Notes under the pieces: model-generated
What the model was told of the DNA's origin: nothing
Seen by the model: only the letters and a program-made list of their open reading frames with translations
Databases searched by the model: none
Program-made: the position numbers and the translations under genes
In this document: piece after piece, positions 25,090 through 36,402 of the stretch
Numbering within the stretch: position 1 is the first letter of the stretch
Layout of the letters: each line of letters opens with the position of its first letter
Source: Inia geoffrensis
Lineage: Eukaryota > Chordata > Mammalia > Artiodactyla > Iniidae
DNA length: 64,000 bases
Direction: 5' to 3'
NCBI GenBank assembly: GCA_036417435.1
Contig: CM070903.1
Coordinates: 56,644,001-56,708,000 of the forward strand

Positions 25090-25577
25090 GGGTGATAAAA
25101 TGAAGTCTAACCTTTTTCTTTCCTTTGTGCCTAGTCTAGTTTCACTTGCACATAGGGTTCCACGAGCAGAGGCCCTGCACCTCGCCCTTCAGACCAGAGT
25201 TCCTCGTGCAAAATGGCTGCTCCTGACACCTCAGCTCTGCGGGCGAGGGCAGAATTCAAGATGGCGGCAGCATGCTGCGCGCAGAGATGCAGCTCCCACA
25301 CTGAGATCTGGAGCGACAGCAGCACAGCCGTGCCAGCCTCACGAGAACTCTTTCTTTCCCAGCTAATGGGATCCCTGCTTTATGAAGCAGCCCCCAAGGG
25401 CCTTTCTCAGGGAGGGCGTGTACTCTGGAGCTCAAGCTCGCACCTCTCCAGTCTTTGATCAAAGAATAAAGCTTTCCTTTGCTTCTGAACCAAACTCCCT
25501 CTTGTTCCACTGGTTTGAACGACATTGGGCAGAGGGACCCTCAATGGGGAACGACTTGAAAGGGTTGGTAACGTTTA
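25090..25577 (+). mobile_element. Probable solo LTR of an endogenous retrovirus
   Basis: A GC- and CpG-richer block in AT-rich surroundings. It has a polyadenylation signal (aaagaataaagctttcctt, about 25460-25478), then a U5-like segment ending gaacgacttgaaagggttgg. It carries two YY1-like motifs. There is no adjoining gag, pol or env. Ends and duplication are unclear; start and end are approximate. Confidence 0.55.
25258..25269 (+). promoter_or_regulatory. YY1-like motif
   Basis: aagatggcggca fits the AAnATGGCGGC consensus of YY1. A weaker relative, aaaatggctgc, lies at 25210-25220. Both lie in the probable LTR upstream of its polyadenylation signal. Confidence 0.6.
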
Positions 25578-25756
25578 GTATTCAATAAGTTCACCTTACT
25601 ACAGGCGAAAGAGAGAATGGAAAAGAGTTTCTAAATTGAGATTAGCATTCTTCTTGGTAATAGAAATGTAATCTTAAAATAGTTTTTAAGTTCAATTATA
25701 GAAAATACATTACACACATCTGACTCTGTGGACTAACAGTTCATGCATACATGAAC

Positions 25757-25763
<7 letters not shown>

Positions 25764-25798
<35 letters not shown>
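25764..25798. repeat. (CA)n microsatellite
   Basis: About 17 CA units in a row. Confidence 0.98.
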
Positions 25799-25799
<1 letters not shown>

Positions 25800-25800
<1 letters not shown>

Positions 25801-27690
25801 CCCCAGAGTTTGTAGCAATGTCATGTTGCTATTTCATTAGTGGCTTTTTGTGTAGATTCACTTTCTGTGACATCTATCAGTATGAGACAGGCAGTGCTAA
25901 TTCAGCACTCTGTTTACCATCTAAAACAAAAATCTCTTCCTCTTTAGGAGAGGAAAATTTACTTCCCTGAGAACAAAATAAATAAATAAATAGAAATACA
26001 AACATATCAAAGTAAGTGACAACAAAAACACTGAACCCAGTCAACTTAAGAATTCTCCCAGTAAATATCATCTGGGTGTCAAGCCTCATCAAGGATGTTG
26101 TTTGTTTTCTACAAACTTTCCACCAATAACCCAATTCTCACAGGCATCTCAAACCTAATGAACTGCTCACTAGAGGAGAACTGCCTAAACACCATCCTTT
26201 TTAAAATTGGCCATAGTCGCTTTAAGTCAGGGAACATTGGCAAGCTGTTCCCTGCCTCTGAGCCTGGCTGTCAGAACCATTTCAACTAAAACACATCACC
26301 AAAGCAGGTACACACACCGCTTTCTGTCCACATCTGGTTGGTCCCTGATGCATACTTCCACTGTTTTTAATATTTATTGTCTTTCAGTGAAGTGCTAGGG
26401 AAATAAGTATGGGAAGAAGCTGTAGAGGTTAAAATAGGAAGCTCTTTGGTGAGGTTGGTGTTTTAGGAGTACAGGGTGGTCGGTGGTCAGGGGGGCACAG
26501 AAAGTTGCATTCATCCATCTTACTAATTTTAAATTCATTACTTAGTTCACCCTTGAAGCCACAATGTTGGGGCAGAGTTAGGAATAGAATCCAAGCCTTT
26601 TAACTTCAAATCAAGGTTATTTCTATTGCACCAAACTGCTTTTAACCATATTCTGCAATGTGGGATGCGGGAGCAATTTTGGGAAGCCCATTAGTATGGA
26701 ATCCTCACTCTGCCTGGTACCGTGTTTTGCCAAATGAACTGAAAATAAAAGGACGGTGGGTAAGACTAACTCAGCTGATGGCAGACAAATAACAATAAAT
26801 GGACAGCGAAGAACAATTCTGATTACAGGGATTAATGTCCAAAGAGGCCGGGGAACTTGAAAAAAAATCATATTGTATCTCTATTACTCTCATTTTGTAC
26901 CAAAGTATCATTCTCATACTTAGTTTCCCTTTCTCCAGTATTCCTCCTTCATATAGATACATTTAAAGATTTTTAATAGAGATAATATGTAAGTAGAGTC
27001 TCCTTTTTCAAAATCTGACACAGTCTTATCTCTTTCAAATCTCTTATTTGAATTGGAAATGAGAGTCAGGGATTGATGTCAGTAAAGCACAGAAGATGCT
27101 TTGGTTCCTACATGAAATTTTCCATCTTATTAGTATTTTGAAGTGATCAGGACAAGCTTTTTCACAATTCAAGAGAAAACTTTAACAACATATGAAACCT
27201 TAGAGAAAAAATGAAAATCTTGCAAGAGTATCTTCCTTCATCCCAAGTAGTGGCTGAACTGCCTCAATTTCCACACCTTTAAGCTATCTGGTGAGGCTGC
27301 GAGTACAGACAGAGGATCTATGAAGGATATAATTTCCCCTTGGTTAAAAAAAAGTGATTGATGGAGAAGGCTACCCTTTCATTTTAATTCTGATGAGCTT
27401 GGCCTCTACCAGAAACAAATGCTGTCAGGGGTGCACATTCTGATGGAGAAGCCCTGAGTTGGGGTTTAAGGCCATGGGGATCTACTGACTACGGTTGGAG
27501 ATTTAACGGTTTAGTAGTTTTGATACAATTTTTATTAGTTTTTGCATGTGTGTTCTACTTACACAACTGCATTGTTTTTGAATAGTTTCCCTCTATTTTT
27601 TCCAAAAGCCCAATTATTTTTCATGTACAATTTTGCAGAACATGTGGCTTTTCAAGAGTACACATGTCACTGTATAACAGAAAGACCACC
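25800..27690. other. Mostly unassigned; one MIR-like piece
   Basis: At 26565-26645 the words gggcagagttaggaatagaatccaagccttt match the end of a MIR-type SINE in reverse. The rest of the block shows no gene or repeat I can name. Confidence 0.45.
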
Positions 27691-28135
27691 ATTGCAGGTT
27701 GGGTTCTCTGGAAAGCAGACTCCGAGACAGAGTATTCACTGTGCAGAATGTTTATTACGGACGACCCGTGAACAACACCTGTGGAAGGAAGTCAGCAGGG
27801 ATGCAAGCTGAAACAGCCTCATCTGACTCCACTGGGTAGCTGTGGAGCTAGAGTGGTCCTTAGAGTGCTTATTATTGGTCTGAAATAGTTGGGGTTTTCT
27901 CCCTCCCTTTGATCAGTTATTCCGTGTGGGACACCCTCTTCTACCACCAAGGGTGTGACCTTGAATGAGACAGCTCTCTGCAGTTGGAGCAATTCCAGAA
28001 GGAGCTGCATCTGGGGGTTGTCTGCTGATAACACATTCAGCAGCTGGGGCAACAAGCCCTTCCTTGAAGCAGGATCTGGGCAACATCATCATGTCCACCA
28101 CATCCTGAGTTATAAATAAAACTAGAGACTCTCAC
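27691..28135. repeat. Probable old interspersed repeat, unnamed
   Basis: The start gggttctctggaaagcagac and gcagaatgtttattacgg are phrases of a common mammalian repeat. The family is not identified and no coding frame is convincing. Confidence 0.4.
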
Positions 28136-28389
28136 CCACCACCCTCACAATTAATCATTCTTGGGATTTTTGATGTGTCCCAACAGACCTTTTCCTATGT
28201 ATCACTGTACTGTTTTCTCTGTGTCTGTGTGTGTGTATGTGAGCGTGTAAGTGGCATTAGACCATAGGTTTCGATCCATAACTTTTTCATTCACCAATAG
28301 GACTTAGAGATCTACCTTGATTCTTTTGGATTAGCACGTCCCTAACAATATACCACTTATATGAGTATTGTTAAGAACTGATATTTGCC

Positions 28390-28840
28390 AATCCAGTATC
28401 CATTCTACCCTTCCTCTTTCCTCCTGATTTTATTTAGGGTGACAATGTGCCCAGATAAAGCAGTACATTTTCCAGGCGCCTTTGTATGCAGTTCTGGCCA
28501 AGATATAGAAGTGGAGGTCACTATGTGAGGCTTCTAGGAAAGCTCTTCAAATGCTGCTGACTCAGCTGTCATGTACTCTCCCTCCTCCCTTCTATTTAGA
28601 GCATAGTTGTGATGCCTGAGGAGAGTGTCAGGAACCTCCCTGAGACCAGCTGGATGGGAGCAAGGCTTAAGGACAGCAGGGAGGAAAGGCAGAAGGGACC
28701 TGGTCTGTTGATGGTATTGTGGATCTGTTTCACCAGCCCTGGACCAACTATCTCTAAATTCTTCAGTGTGAGAAAGAAATCGTCTATTTGGCCAAGGCAC
28801 TCTATCTATTATATGCACCAGGAACCAATCCCTAACTAAT
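28390..28840 (+). repeat. Old interspersed repeat, same family as 6303-6530
   Basis: Shares the plan of the shorter copy: an ending with ccagccctggaccaactat, then a gtgagaaagaaat-type stretch. Name uncertain. Confidence 0.45.
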
Positions 28841-29035
28841 GCAAGTATACTACAGTTTACCAATTCCAAGTTGATAGATAATTCGTTTTCAACTTTACAA
28901 AGCCACAATAAGCATCCTTGTATAAGTCTCCTTGTGTGTGTGTATGAATGTTTCTCTAGAGTAGATTCAGAAAAGAGGAATTCCAGGCTGATAGGGCAAG
29001 AACATGTTCAGTTTTAACCAGAGTGACTCTAAAGA
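28841..29035 (-). mobile_element. Ancient L1M fragment
   Basis: Segments like agcatccttgtataagtctc and gtttctctagagtagattc are the reverse of an old L1 3' region. Confidence 0.6.
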
Positions 29036-29045
29036 CAATGATATC

Positions 29046-29525
29046 GTTACGGAACCAGGTTCATTTGGCCCGAGGCACAGCAAGCCAAAACACTGAGACC
29101 CCGAGGTTAGCAGCAAAGAGAGTTTCTTTGCAAGCAGCTAAGCAAGAAGATGGAAGAACAAATCTCAAGTCCTCCTACACGAAGGCAAGGGGCCCAGGGT
29201 ATTTATGAAATAAAGAATAAAAATACAGGGCGGTCTGAGCTGTGGGGAGCATGGGGAAAGGTGATTGGAAAAAGGTGCGATAATCATTCTGTGCAGGTGT
29301 AATTTGGCTTCTGGGCTCTGCACATTCTGAGGGTGGAGTTTTCGGCCCTCTGATGTTAAAAGGTCACACTCTCGCATGCCCATTTGGGGGGTCGGAAGTC
29401 CCAGGTGGTCCTAACCTGCAGCTCAAAATAGATGCAGCTGACTCCAAGTTCCTGGAAAACAGCTTGGGCAGACATCTTATTGTTTAGGCTACGTGCAGCT
29501 TGGAGGACTTACAAGTCTTAAAACA
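29046..29525 (-). mobile_element. Probable solo LTR of an endogenous retrovirus
   Basis: In reverse orientation this block reads tgttttaagacttgtaag at its start, then a TATA-like segment (ttctttatttcataaatacc), and ends tgaacctggttccgtaac, an LTR-like end. No viral genes adjoin it. It differs in sequence from the LTR at 25090. Family not named; bounds approximate. Confidence 0.55.
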
Positions 29526-29539
29526 ATCTTGATTAGTGA

Positions 29540-29860
29540 AGCCAGGGGAAGTGGATTTGACTAATAATTACCCACAGTTTCAACATGTCCTCCACTCCTC
29601 TTTGTTTTTATCCACCATCAATTTCAACCTTGATATTATTACCTCTACTTTTTCCCAACTGATGACTACAACATTGTTTTATTTTGCGTTTTCTGGATTA
29701 TTAGTGATAAACATCTTTTCATATGGTTGGTGAATAATTGTGTTGCCAAACTATGTACATTTTTCCATTTGGTTGCTTATCTTTTTCTTACTGATTTTTA
29801 GGAATTTTTCACTTGACATTTAACTTTCTCTTTATATCATGATATTTTAAACCTATGATA
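29540..29860 (-). mobile_element. Ancient L1 fragment
   Basis: ggttgcttatctttttcttactgattttt matches the reverse of a common old L1 segment. The left part is uncertain. Confidence 0.5.
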
Positions 29861-30324
29861 AAAAATTAAATTCTGGAATTTTATCAATTTAAGTTTAATG
29901 TTAGTTGATAACATTTTAGAATTTGGTTTCTATAATAATTAAAATTATAAAGGTAATTTTTCCATAAAACTTTACTGCCTTGGGGGAATTAAGACAAACT
30001 AGATTGAATTGGAAGGAAAGCCCAATTTATAGATGAATATAAACCAGCGGTTATTAAATTGCATTAACAAAGAAGTGTTTGGTATAGTCCTTCACTATTC
30101 AAAAAAAATATTTGAAATTAACATGCAAATTGTTTAACTTCTAATAGCTATTGCTATATCATTTTGGAAATATTTTGTATTTTATGTGTTCCAGAATTTT
30201 TCAAAACCACCACCAGGGGGTATTTTTTGGAAATTTATACCTGAAAATTTATAAAATTATTCGGTTTAGTTTAATGTAACAGACATTTATTGAATATATA
30301 CTAAGTGCAAGGGACCATGGCAAG
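29861..30324. other. Unassigned sequence, ending in L2
   Basis: AT-rich. The last bases (about 30278-30324) are an L2 3' end in reverse (agacatttattgaatatata, ctaagtgcaag) that continues after the L1 at 30786. Confidence 0.5.
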
Positions 30325-30785
30325 ATTTGTAACACCATGGGTGGACCTTGAGGGCATTACGTGTAAGTGAAATAAGTCAGACAGAGGAAGACAAATACTG
30401 CATGATCTCACTTATATGTGGAATCTGAAAAAGCCTAATTCAGAGGAACAGAGAGTAGAATGGTGGTTGCCAGGAGCTGGGGGTTGGGGGTAAGAGGGAG
30501 ATATTGGTCAAAGGGTAAAAACGTCCAATTATAAGATGAATAAGTTCTGGGGATAATATACAGAATGGTGACTTTAGTTAACAATACTGTATTATATACT
30601 TGAAATTTTTTAAAAGTGTAGATCATCATATACACATACACACACGGTAATTATATGAGGTGATAGAAGCGTTAATTAACTTATGGTAATCATTTTGTAA
30701 TATACGTGTATATCAAATCATCACATTGTACAGCTTTAACACAATGTTATATGTCAATTATATCTCAGTAAAGCTGGGGAAAAAG
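30325..30785 (+). mobile_element. L1 (L1MA/MB-like) 3' end
   Basis: Begins atttgtaacaccatgggtgg and includes tgatctcacttatatgtgga and a 3' UTR ending cagtaaagctggggaaaaa. The flank agggaccatggcaag occurs at 30310-30324 and again at about 30784-30798, a perfect target-site duplication. Confidence 0.9.
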
Positions 30786-31097
30786 GGACCATGGCAAGGG
30801 CACAGAATATAAAGAGTGAGTAACAAATAGATTGGAAGCATTGCTGTAATAATTATAAGACCTAAATTTTATTGTGCACTTACAATATATATCTAAATAC
30901 AATGCTGTTAGTTTCAGTAAGAAGAAATAAGTAGTTGTAAATCAGAAATTGTCGATAAAGATAGGTACATATCCTTGAGGTAGTTGATCACAAAATCCTC
31001 AATATGAAATTTGAGTCAAATAATTAAAATATCTTGATAATTTCCTCTCTAAATCCCCAGCAAATTCCATTTTACCATACACTTAGTAAATAATTTG
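30786..31097. other. L2 remainder and unassigned sequence
   Basis: Continues the interrupted L2 for a short distance (gggcacagaatataaagagtg), then unassigned AT-rich DNA. Confidence 0.45.
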
Positions 31098-31109
31098 GGA
31101 TCATATAAG

Positions 31110-31218
31110 AAACTTGCACTGCATGGTTTGGGGGATCTTAGCTTCCCGACCAGGGATTGAACCCAGGCCCTCAGCAGTGAGAGCACGGAGTCCTCACTGG
31201 AGTGCCAGGGAATTCCCT
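31110..31218 (-). mobile_element. Short old tRNA-derived SINE (CHR-1/Bov-tA type)
   Basis: Contains gaccagggattgaaccc and ccagggaattccct, the tRNA-like head of an older cetartiodactyl SINE. The flanks ggatcatataag (31098-31109) and ggatcacataag (31219-31230) form a duplication with one mismatch. Confidence 0.88.
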
Positions 31219-31514
31219 GGATCACATAAGTTTGAAAGTGAACAGCAGTTTAGCAAGGATTAAACATTTCATAAATCCTGGATAAGTAGAGTCCAAATTA
31301 ACACTAACCGTACCTAGGCTGCTCATTTGGCCCTTAACCAAATTAACCCTGACTTTGAACCTCTGCTCTGTGGAGGCCAGGAAATTGTAGTTGGTCTCAG
31401 CTAGTGCCTGGAATGGTTTGAAACAGACTTAGCATTCGTAAGACCGTGAAATTTTCTAGCTCCATTGCCCATCACAACTTCTCAACATTCCTCTCCAACT
31501 GTTATTATTTTGGG

Positions 31515-31765
31515 GGGGAGTACAGCGTTATGACTTAGAGTATAAGATTTAGGATAAAAAGCATATATTTAAATCCTGATTTGGGGACTTAATGACCTAA
31601 GATCTCTTAAGATGATCTGAGCTTTAATTTCTTCATGTATAAATTAGGAATCGTAATAAAGACTCCCTCAAAAAGCTCCTATGAGGATCAAATAGATAAT
31701 GAACGACTGTGAAAGTTCTTTGTAAATTGGAAAGTTCTGTACAGATGCTATTATTTGTTGTTGCT
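31515..31765 (+). repeat. MIR SINE
   Basis: Plus-orientation MIR: gagctttaatttcttcatgt, then tcctatgaggatcaaatag, then tacagatgctattat. Confidence 0.75.
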
Positions 31766-32335
31766 GAATTAAATTGAATTCAGCTGATTCCCTTTGAAGA
31801 TAGTATTAATTTAGCCTTGGTGGAGAAGAGAAGCACTGAGATCTGTCTCCACGTCTTTTACAGCCCGTTGATAATCATGGGAAGTCTTGTTAAAGGTGTG
31901 ATATATCTATATCTACAAGGACATATGCGTCAATATATCTCTGTATCCATATGGAACCTAGCATCTCTATGACTTATTCTGACACAGTCACTCAAGAGAG
32001 ATTTGCGTCCAGGGGAAAAGTTCAAGATAATAAACACACCTTGCTACTGTGAGGCCTTTATCCCAATGAGGAACCCAATTCTAATGAGTTACATTCTATT
32101 ACATAAAGAATTCCTTTTGCCTAGGTTACAGGGAGGCTTAGCACCTAGAAGTGTCTGTAAACTGAAATGCCCAGAAAGGCAAAGCAAATCATTTTAATTA
32201 GTGACCCTGACTGGTCATATTAATACAAAGTGGTAGAAACTGGGAAGAACTTTTTTGTCTAGAGGCCATAGCTGCTACTCAACAGCTGCCCACTATTTCC
32301 CCAATCTTCCAACTTTAAGAGAGGATAAAAATCTA
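31766..32335. other. Unassigned sequence
   Basis: No gene or repeat recognised. Confidence 0.4.
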
Positions 32336-32361
32336 GAAAATTGGAAAATTTTCCAATTTTC
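32336..32361. repeat. Perfect 26-bp palindrome
   Basis: The sequence equals its own reverse complement over 26 bases, centred between 32348 and 32349. It is built from aaaattggaaaa and its mirror and has no spacer. Confidence 0.97.
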
Positions 32362-32559
32362 AAAATATACTGTGGGCAGCAAAAAAAGGTTGCATCTGGC
32401 CCCATGAACTTCTTACTTGGGATTCATGGCCTACAACCAACACAGGCAGAGCTACTTCCTTGTCTATTCCCTCTGAGGTTCCGATTACATCTCAGTCCTT
32501 TGTGTTTTAGAACAAGATCTGTCTAGGGAGGAGTGAGCAAGCAGACTGACATCAGCGGG

Positions 32560-32722
32560 TCAGTGGTGGCAACCTTGGTTGCACATTGTGATCACCTGAA
32601 GAGCTTTCAAAAATTCTGATGCCTAGGCCCCAATCTCAGAGATTCCAATTCACCTGACCTGGGTTACATCCCAAGCATGGGAATTCTGTAAAATTTCCCA
32701 AGAGATTCTAATGTGCAGCCCA
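32560..32722 (+). mobile_element. MER5A-like hAT-Charlie remnant
   Basis: Contains ttgtgatcacctgaagagct, gatgcctaggccccaatctc and gattctaatgtgcagcc, the MER5A plan. Confidence 0.75.
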
Positions 32723-34019
32723 GTTGTTGTCACCAAAGTGATAAAGGGAAGTGGAGAGTTTGCCCAACACCTAGAGTAGTGGTTGTTAGTACATTCAGAC
32801 AGAAGTGGGAAAGTGCTGAAGCCTTATGGGGATCCACATCAGAAAAGGAAATAGTTTTGAGCACTGACATTAAAATACTAAACAGGAAAGGATTTATACA
32901 GTATTTTTAGACCATGTTTAATGTTTCAGACCACGATTAAAATTTGCATAGACTCTGCAAAGTTTGTGTTTCTACAATACTTCATGAAAGGTGTTTTGCC
33001 TTACTTTGTCATGCACTTAGTTCTCTAAAGGAGAGGTAGTTGAACACTGCCACAGGTGGTGTGAAATGAGGCCGAGTACTTTTGGAACTTCAGTGACATA
33101 AGCTATTCGCGTCTATACAGCTTTCCCTCCCCTCTGGAAACAGAGCTCTTCTCTGTTGTGGGAAAACTGTTCTTAAGATTCAGGGGAGGCTGATGTTTGC
33201 TCCCACTCCCAGCACCTCAATATACACCAATTCAAAGAGGGTGAGCACATGAGCAAATTTAGCCAAGCCCCCCATCTTCCTGGCCAGTGACTGATGCAGG
33301 CAATGACCTGAGAGAGTCAGTCTTCCCTAAGATTTGATATCTGGGTGCTTGTTGGTAGGAAGGGGGGAAAAGACAGATACTGATAGAGTTGGAGCTATAG
33401 AGATAAAGAAAGAAATAGAGAGGGATAGAGAGATGAGGGACGGGGAGGCTCTCTTTCTTTGGAATGGAGCATTGTAAAAATAATTTAGGTTAGGTTCATT
33501 TGCAGCCAACTGTCTCAGCCTCAGGGAGGACATTGAAAAGAATGAGGCCAAGTCCAGAGACAATCAGACATGAGAGATCCAAAGAGCTGATACATTCTTT
33601 GAGCCCCGTATCCAGCTGTCTGAATGTTTGTTAAGTGAGTAGATTCCCTTTTCTACCTAAGCTATTTTAAGCTAGGTTTCTGCTGTTGACTGCTGCATTG
33701 GAATTAATCTGCATCCTCAATTCCTAAACTGGTGTGAGTAGGGTCATCAATTTACTCTAAACCATGATACACACACCTGCTAAAATGGGACTTAGTTCAG
33801 AAGACAGGAAGAATGAGCTTTCTTTTCTACACCAGATTACAATTTTTTCAGAAGGGAATAATCCAAGTGAAAAAATATACCCATTACACCAGCCAGTAAA
33901 TCTTCAAAGACCTAAGCTCTGATCAGGTCCAGTTTTATTCCATACACAGGACCTGAGAGAGGAGCTCAGGGAGCATTAACAGAGGAAGACATACACATCC
34001 CCTATCTTTCAGTTCATTC
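32723..34019. other. Unassigned sequence
   Basis: No gene and no named repeat. A purine-rich run lies near 33350-33440. Confidence 0.45.
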
Positions 34020-34600
34020 TCCCTAAACTGAGTTATAAATTCAAAGTAATTCTAGTGATTTTTGTGGAAGTTGACAAGCTGATTTTACACTTTATATAGG
34101 AATGCCAAGGGTCAAGAATAGCTGAGACAATTGCAAAGTAGAAAGCAGATATCAGATATCAAGACTTATAACATCGTAGTAATTAAGAGTATAAATCACT
34201 GCAGAGATAGTGGTAGAACAAAGCATCTATTATTTTCCTAAACTTTTTGAAAAAATTTTAAACTTAGAGAAAAGTTGCAAAAATAGTACAAAACAATTAT
34301 CTTATATCCAGTACCCCACAACCCCTAATATTACCATCTTATCACTGACTTTTTAAATAAGCTATTTTTAATTGGAGTATAATTGCTTTACAATGTTGTG
34401 TTAGTTTCTGCTGTACAACAAAGTGAATCAGGTATATGTATACATATATCCCCTCCCTCTTTGACCTTCCTTTCCCCTCCCTCCCCGCCCAGCCATTCCA
34501 CCCATCTAGGTCATCAAGATGAGCTCCCTGTGCTATAGAGCAGGTTCCCACTAGCTATTTATTTTACACGTTAGTGTATATTTGACATGTGAAACTTTGT
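34020..34600. mobile_element. Mixed L1 fragments
   Basis: 34020-34215 is a plus-strand L1 ORF2 piece (ataggaatgccaagggtcaa). 34350-34580 is a minus-strand 3' end of a cetartiodactyl L1 (ttggagtataattgctttac, gctccctgtgctatagagca), the same type as 17457-17984. Confidence 0.78.
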
Positions 34601-35340
34601 TTTGTTTAAATTTGTGGTGTTTTTTTCCCTATTATCTGTGACCTTGAATAATGATTAACAAACACAAAGAAAAGTTTTCAGTTGTATTTTCTACTTTGCA
34701 AATTTTCTTTCCTGATGACGTCCCAATCTTTGGAGTCTTAGTGTTTTTCCTGTAAATTTGTCTGAACTTTTATATTTTAAATGTGTTGTCACACTGGTAC
34801 AAATAAATTCAACATATTATTTATCTTTTAATTTTTTGATACAATAGTTTAGTTAAAAATCTAACACTTAAACATCTTTTAAAAAATCTATTCACATTTT
34901 GAGAGCTATTTTGCTCTCAATGGTGACATATCATTTTACTCTTTGAGAAATATTTTGAATTCTGAAAAGAGCCAGGAACCATTCATAGGCAGATCAGGTA
35001 ACCAGAGTACAGATACACAAATATCATTTTGGTCAAAAAATGAACAAACTGGAAAACAAGATCATCAGCCAGCTGTGATGTTAATATGATGATAACATTA
35101 TGATTTTCTTATGTGATTAAGAAAGTGCTTAAAAGCAAATTTCAAAAGCATTTTTTAAATGGCAGCATCAGATATGAGATCTTATGGAATTTAATTTGAA
35201 AGATAATGGAAGAAATTATTTCACCATTCTGACTTTTGTGACATAATGAAGGGACACATGGAGTGGAAGAAAGGCTCTGCGGAGAGACTCAGAGGAGATC
35301 TGTTAGCTCCAGTCACTATTAAGATGTATAATCATTGGCA
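34601..35340. other. Unassigned AT-rich sequence
   Basis: No gene seen. Possibly older L1 remains on the left side. Confidence 0.45.
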
Positions 35341-35344
35341 AGTT

Positions 35345-35382
35345 TCACAATTCCTCTATTCATTCAACAAATACTTGTTGAG
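35345..35382 (-). repeat. L2 3' end, left half of an interrupted copy
   Basis: cctctattcattcaacaaat then acttgttgag is the 3' end of L2 in reverse. The copy resumes after the L1 at 40476. Confidence 0.8.
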
Positions 35383-35450
35383 CAGAAGCAAGAGAACTAC
35401 AAACCTGCTGCCTGTGGAACAAAAACCACATTCACAGAAAGACAGACAAG

Positions 35451-36330
35451 ATGAAAAGGCAGAGGGCTATGTACCAGATGAAGGAACAACATAAAACCCC
35501 AGAAAAACAACTAAATGAAATGGAGATAGGCAACCTTCCAGAAAAAGAATTCAGAATAATGATAGTGAAGATGATCCAGGATCTCGGAAAAAGAATGGAG
35601 GAAAAGATCGAGAAGATGTAAGAAATGTTTAAAAAATATCTAGAAGAATTAAAGAACAAACAAACAGAGATGAACAATACAGTAACTGAAATGAAAAATA
35701 CACTAGAAGGAATCAATAGCAGAATAACTGAGGCAGAACGGATAAGTGACCTGGAAGACAGAATGGTGGAATTCACTGCCACAGAACAAAATAAAGAAAA
35801 GAGAATGAAAAGAAATGAAGACAGCTTAAGAGACCTCTGGGACAACATTAAATGCAAAAACATCCTCATTATATGGGTCCAGGAGGGAGAAGAGAGAAAG
35901 GACCCAAGAAAACATTTGAAAAGATTATAGCCAAAAATTTCCCTAACATGGGAAAGGAAATATCCACCCAAGTCCAGGAAGCACAGAGAGTCCCATACAG
36001 GATAAACCCAAGGAGAAACACACCGAGACACAAAGTAATTAAACTAGCAAAAATTAAACACAAAGAAAAATTATTCAAAGCAGCAAGGGAAAAATGACAA
36101 ATAACATACAAGGGAACTCCCATAAGGTACAGCTGATTTCTCAGCAGAAACTACAAGCCAGAAGGGAGTGGCATGATATACTTAAAGTGATGAAAGGGAA
36201 GAAATTAGAACAAAGATTACTCTACCCTGCAAGGATCTCATTCAGATTCGATGGAGAAATCAAAAGCTTTACAGACAAGCAAAAGCTAAGAGAATTCAGC
36301 ACCACCAAACCAGCTCTACACAAACGCTAA
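35451..36330 (+). pseudogene. L1 ORF1 (RNA-binding coiled-coil protein), broken
   Basis: The first ATG at 35451 opens the typical ORF1 N-terminus (MKRQRAMYQMKEQHKTPEKQ). A nonsense codon TAA lies at 35619-35621, after which the same frame continues with a coiled-coil-like segment (LEELKNKQTEMNNTVTEMKN) to 35930. The frame then shifts to that of 35852-36097 and again to that of 36094-36330. The normal protein is a trimeric nucleic-acid chaperone that packages L1 RNA. This copy cannot encode it without at least one stop suppression and two frameshifts. Confidence 0.9.
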
Positions 36331-36402
36331 AGGTAATTCTCTAAGTGGGAAACACAAGAGAAGAAAAGGACTTACAAAAACAAACCCAAATCAATTAAGA
36401 AA

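Noticed and set aside
25764..25798. Regular CA repeats considered as part of a CRISPR-like or satellite array
   Set aside because: A simple dinucleotide microsatellite. No repeat-spacer structure exists anywhere in the window.
28534..28908. Minus-strand frame of 124 codons
   Set aside because: It overlaps an old interspersed repeat related to 6303-6530. No recognised protein family.
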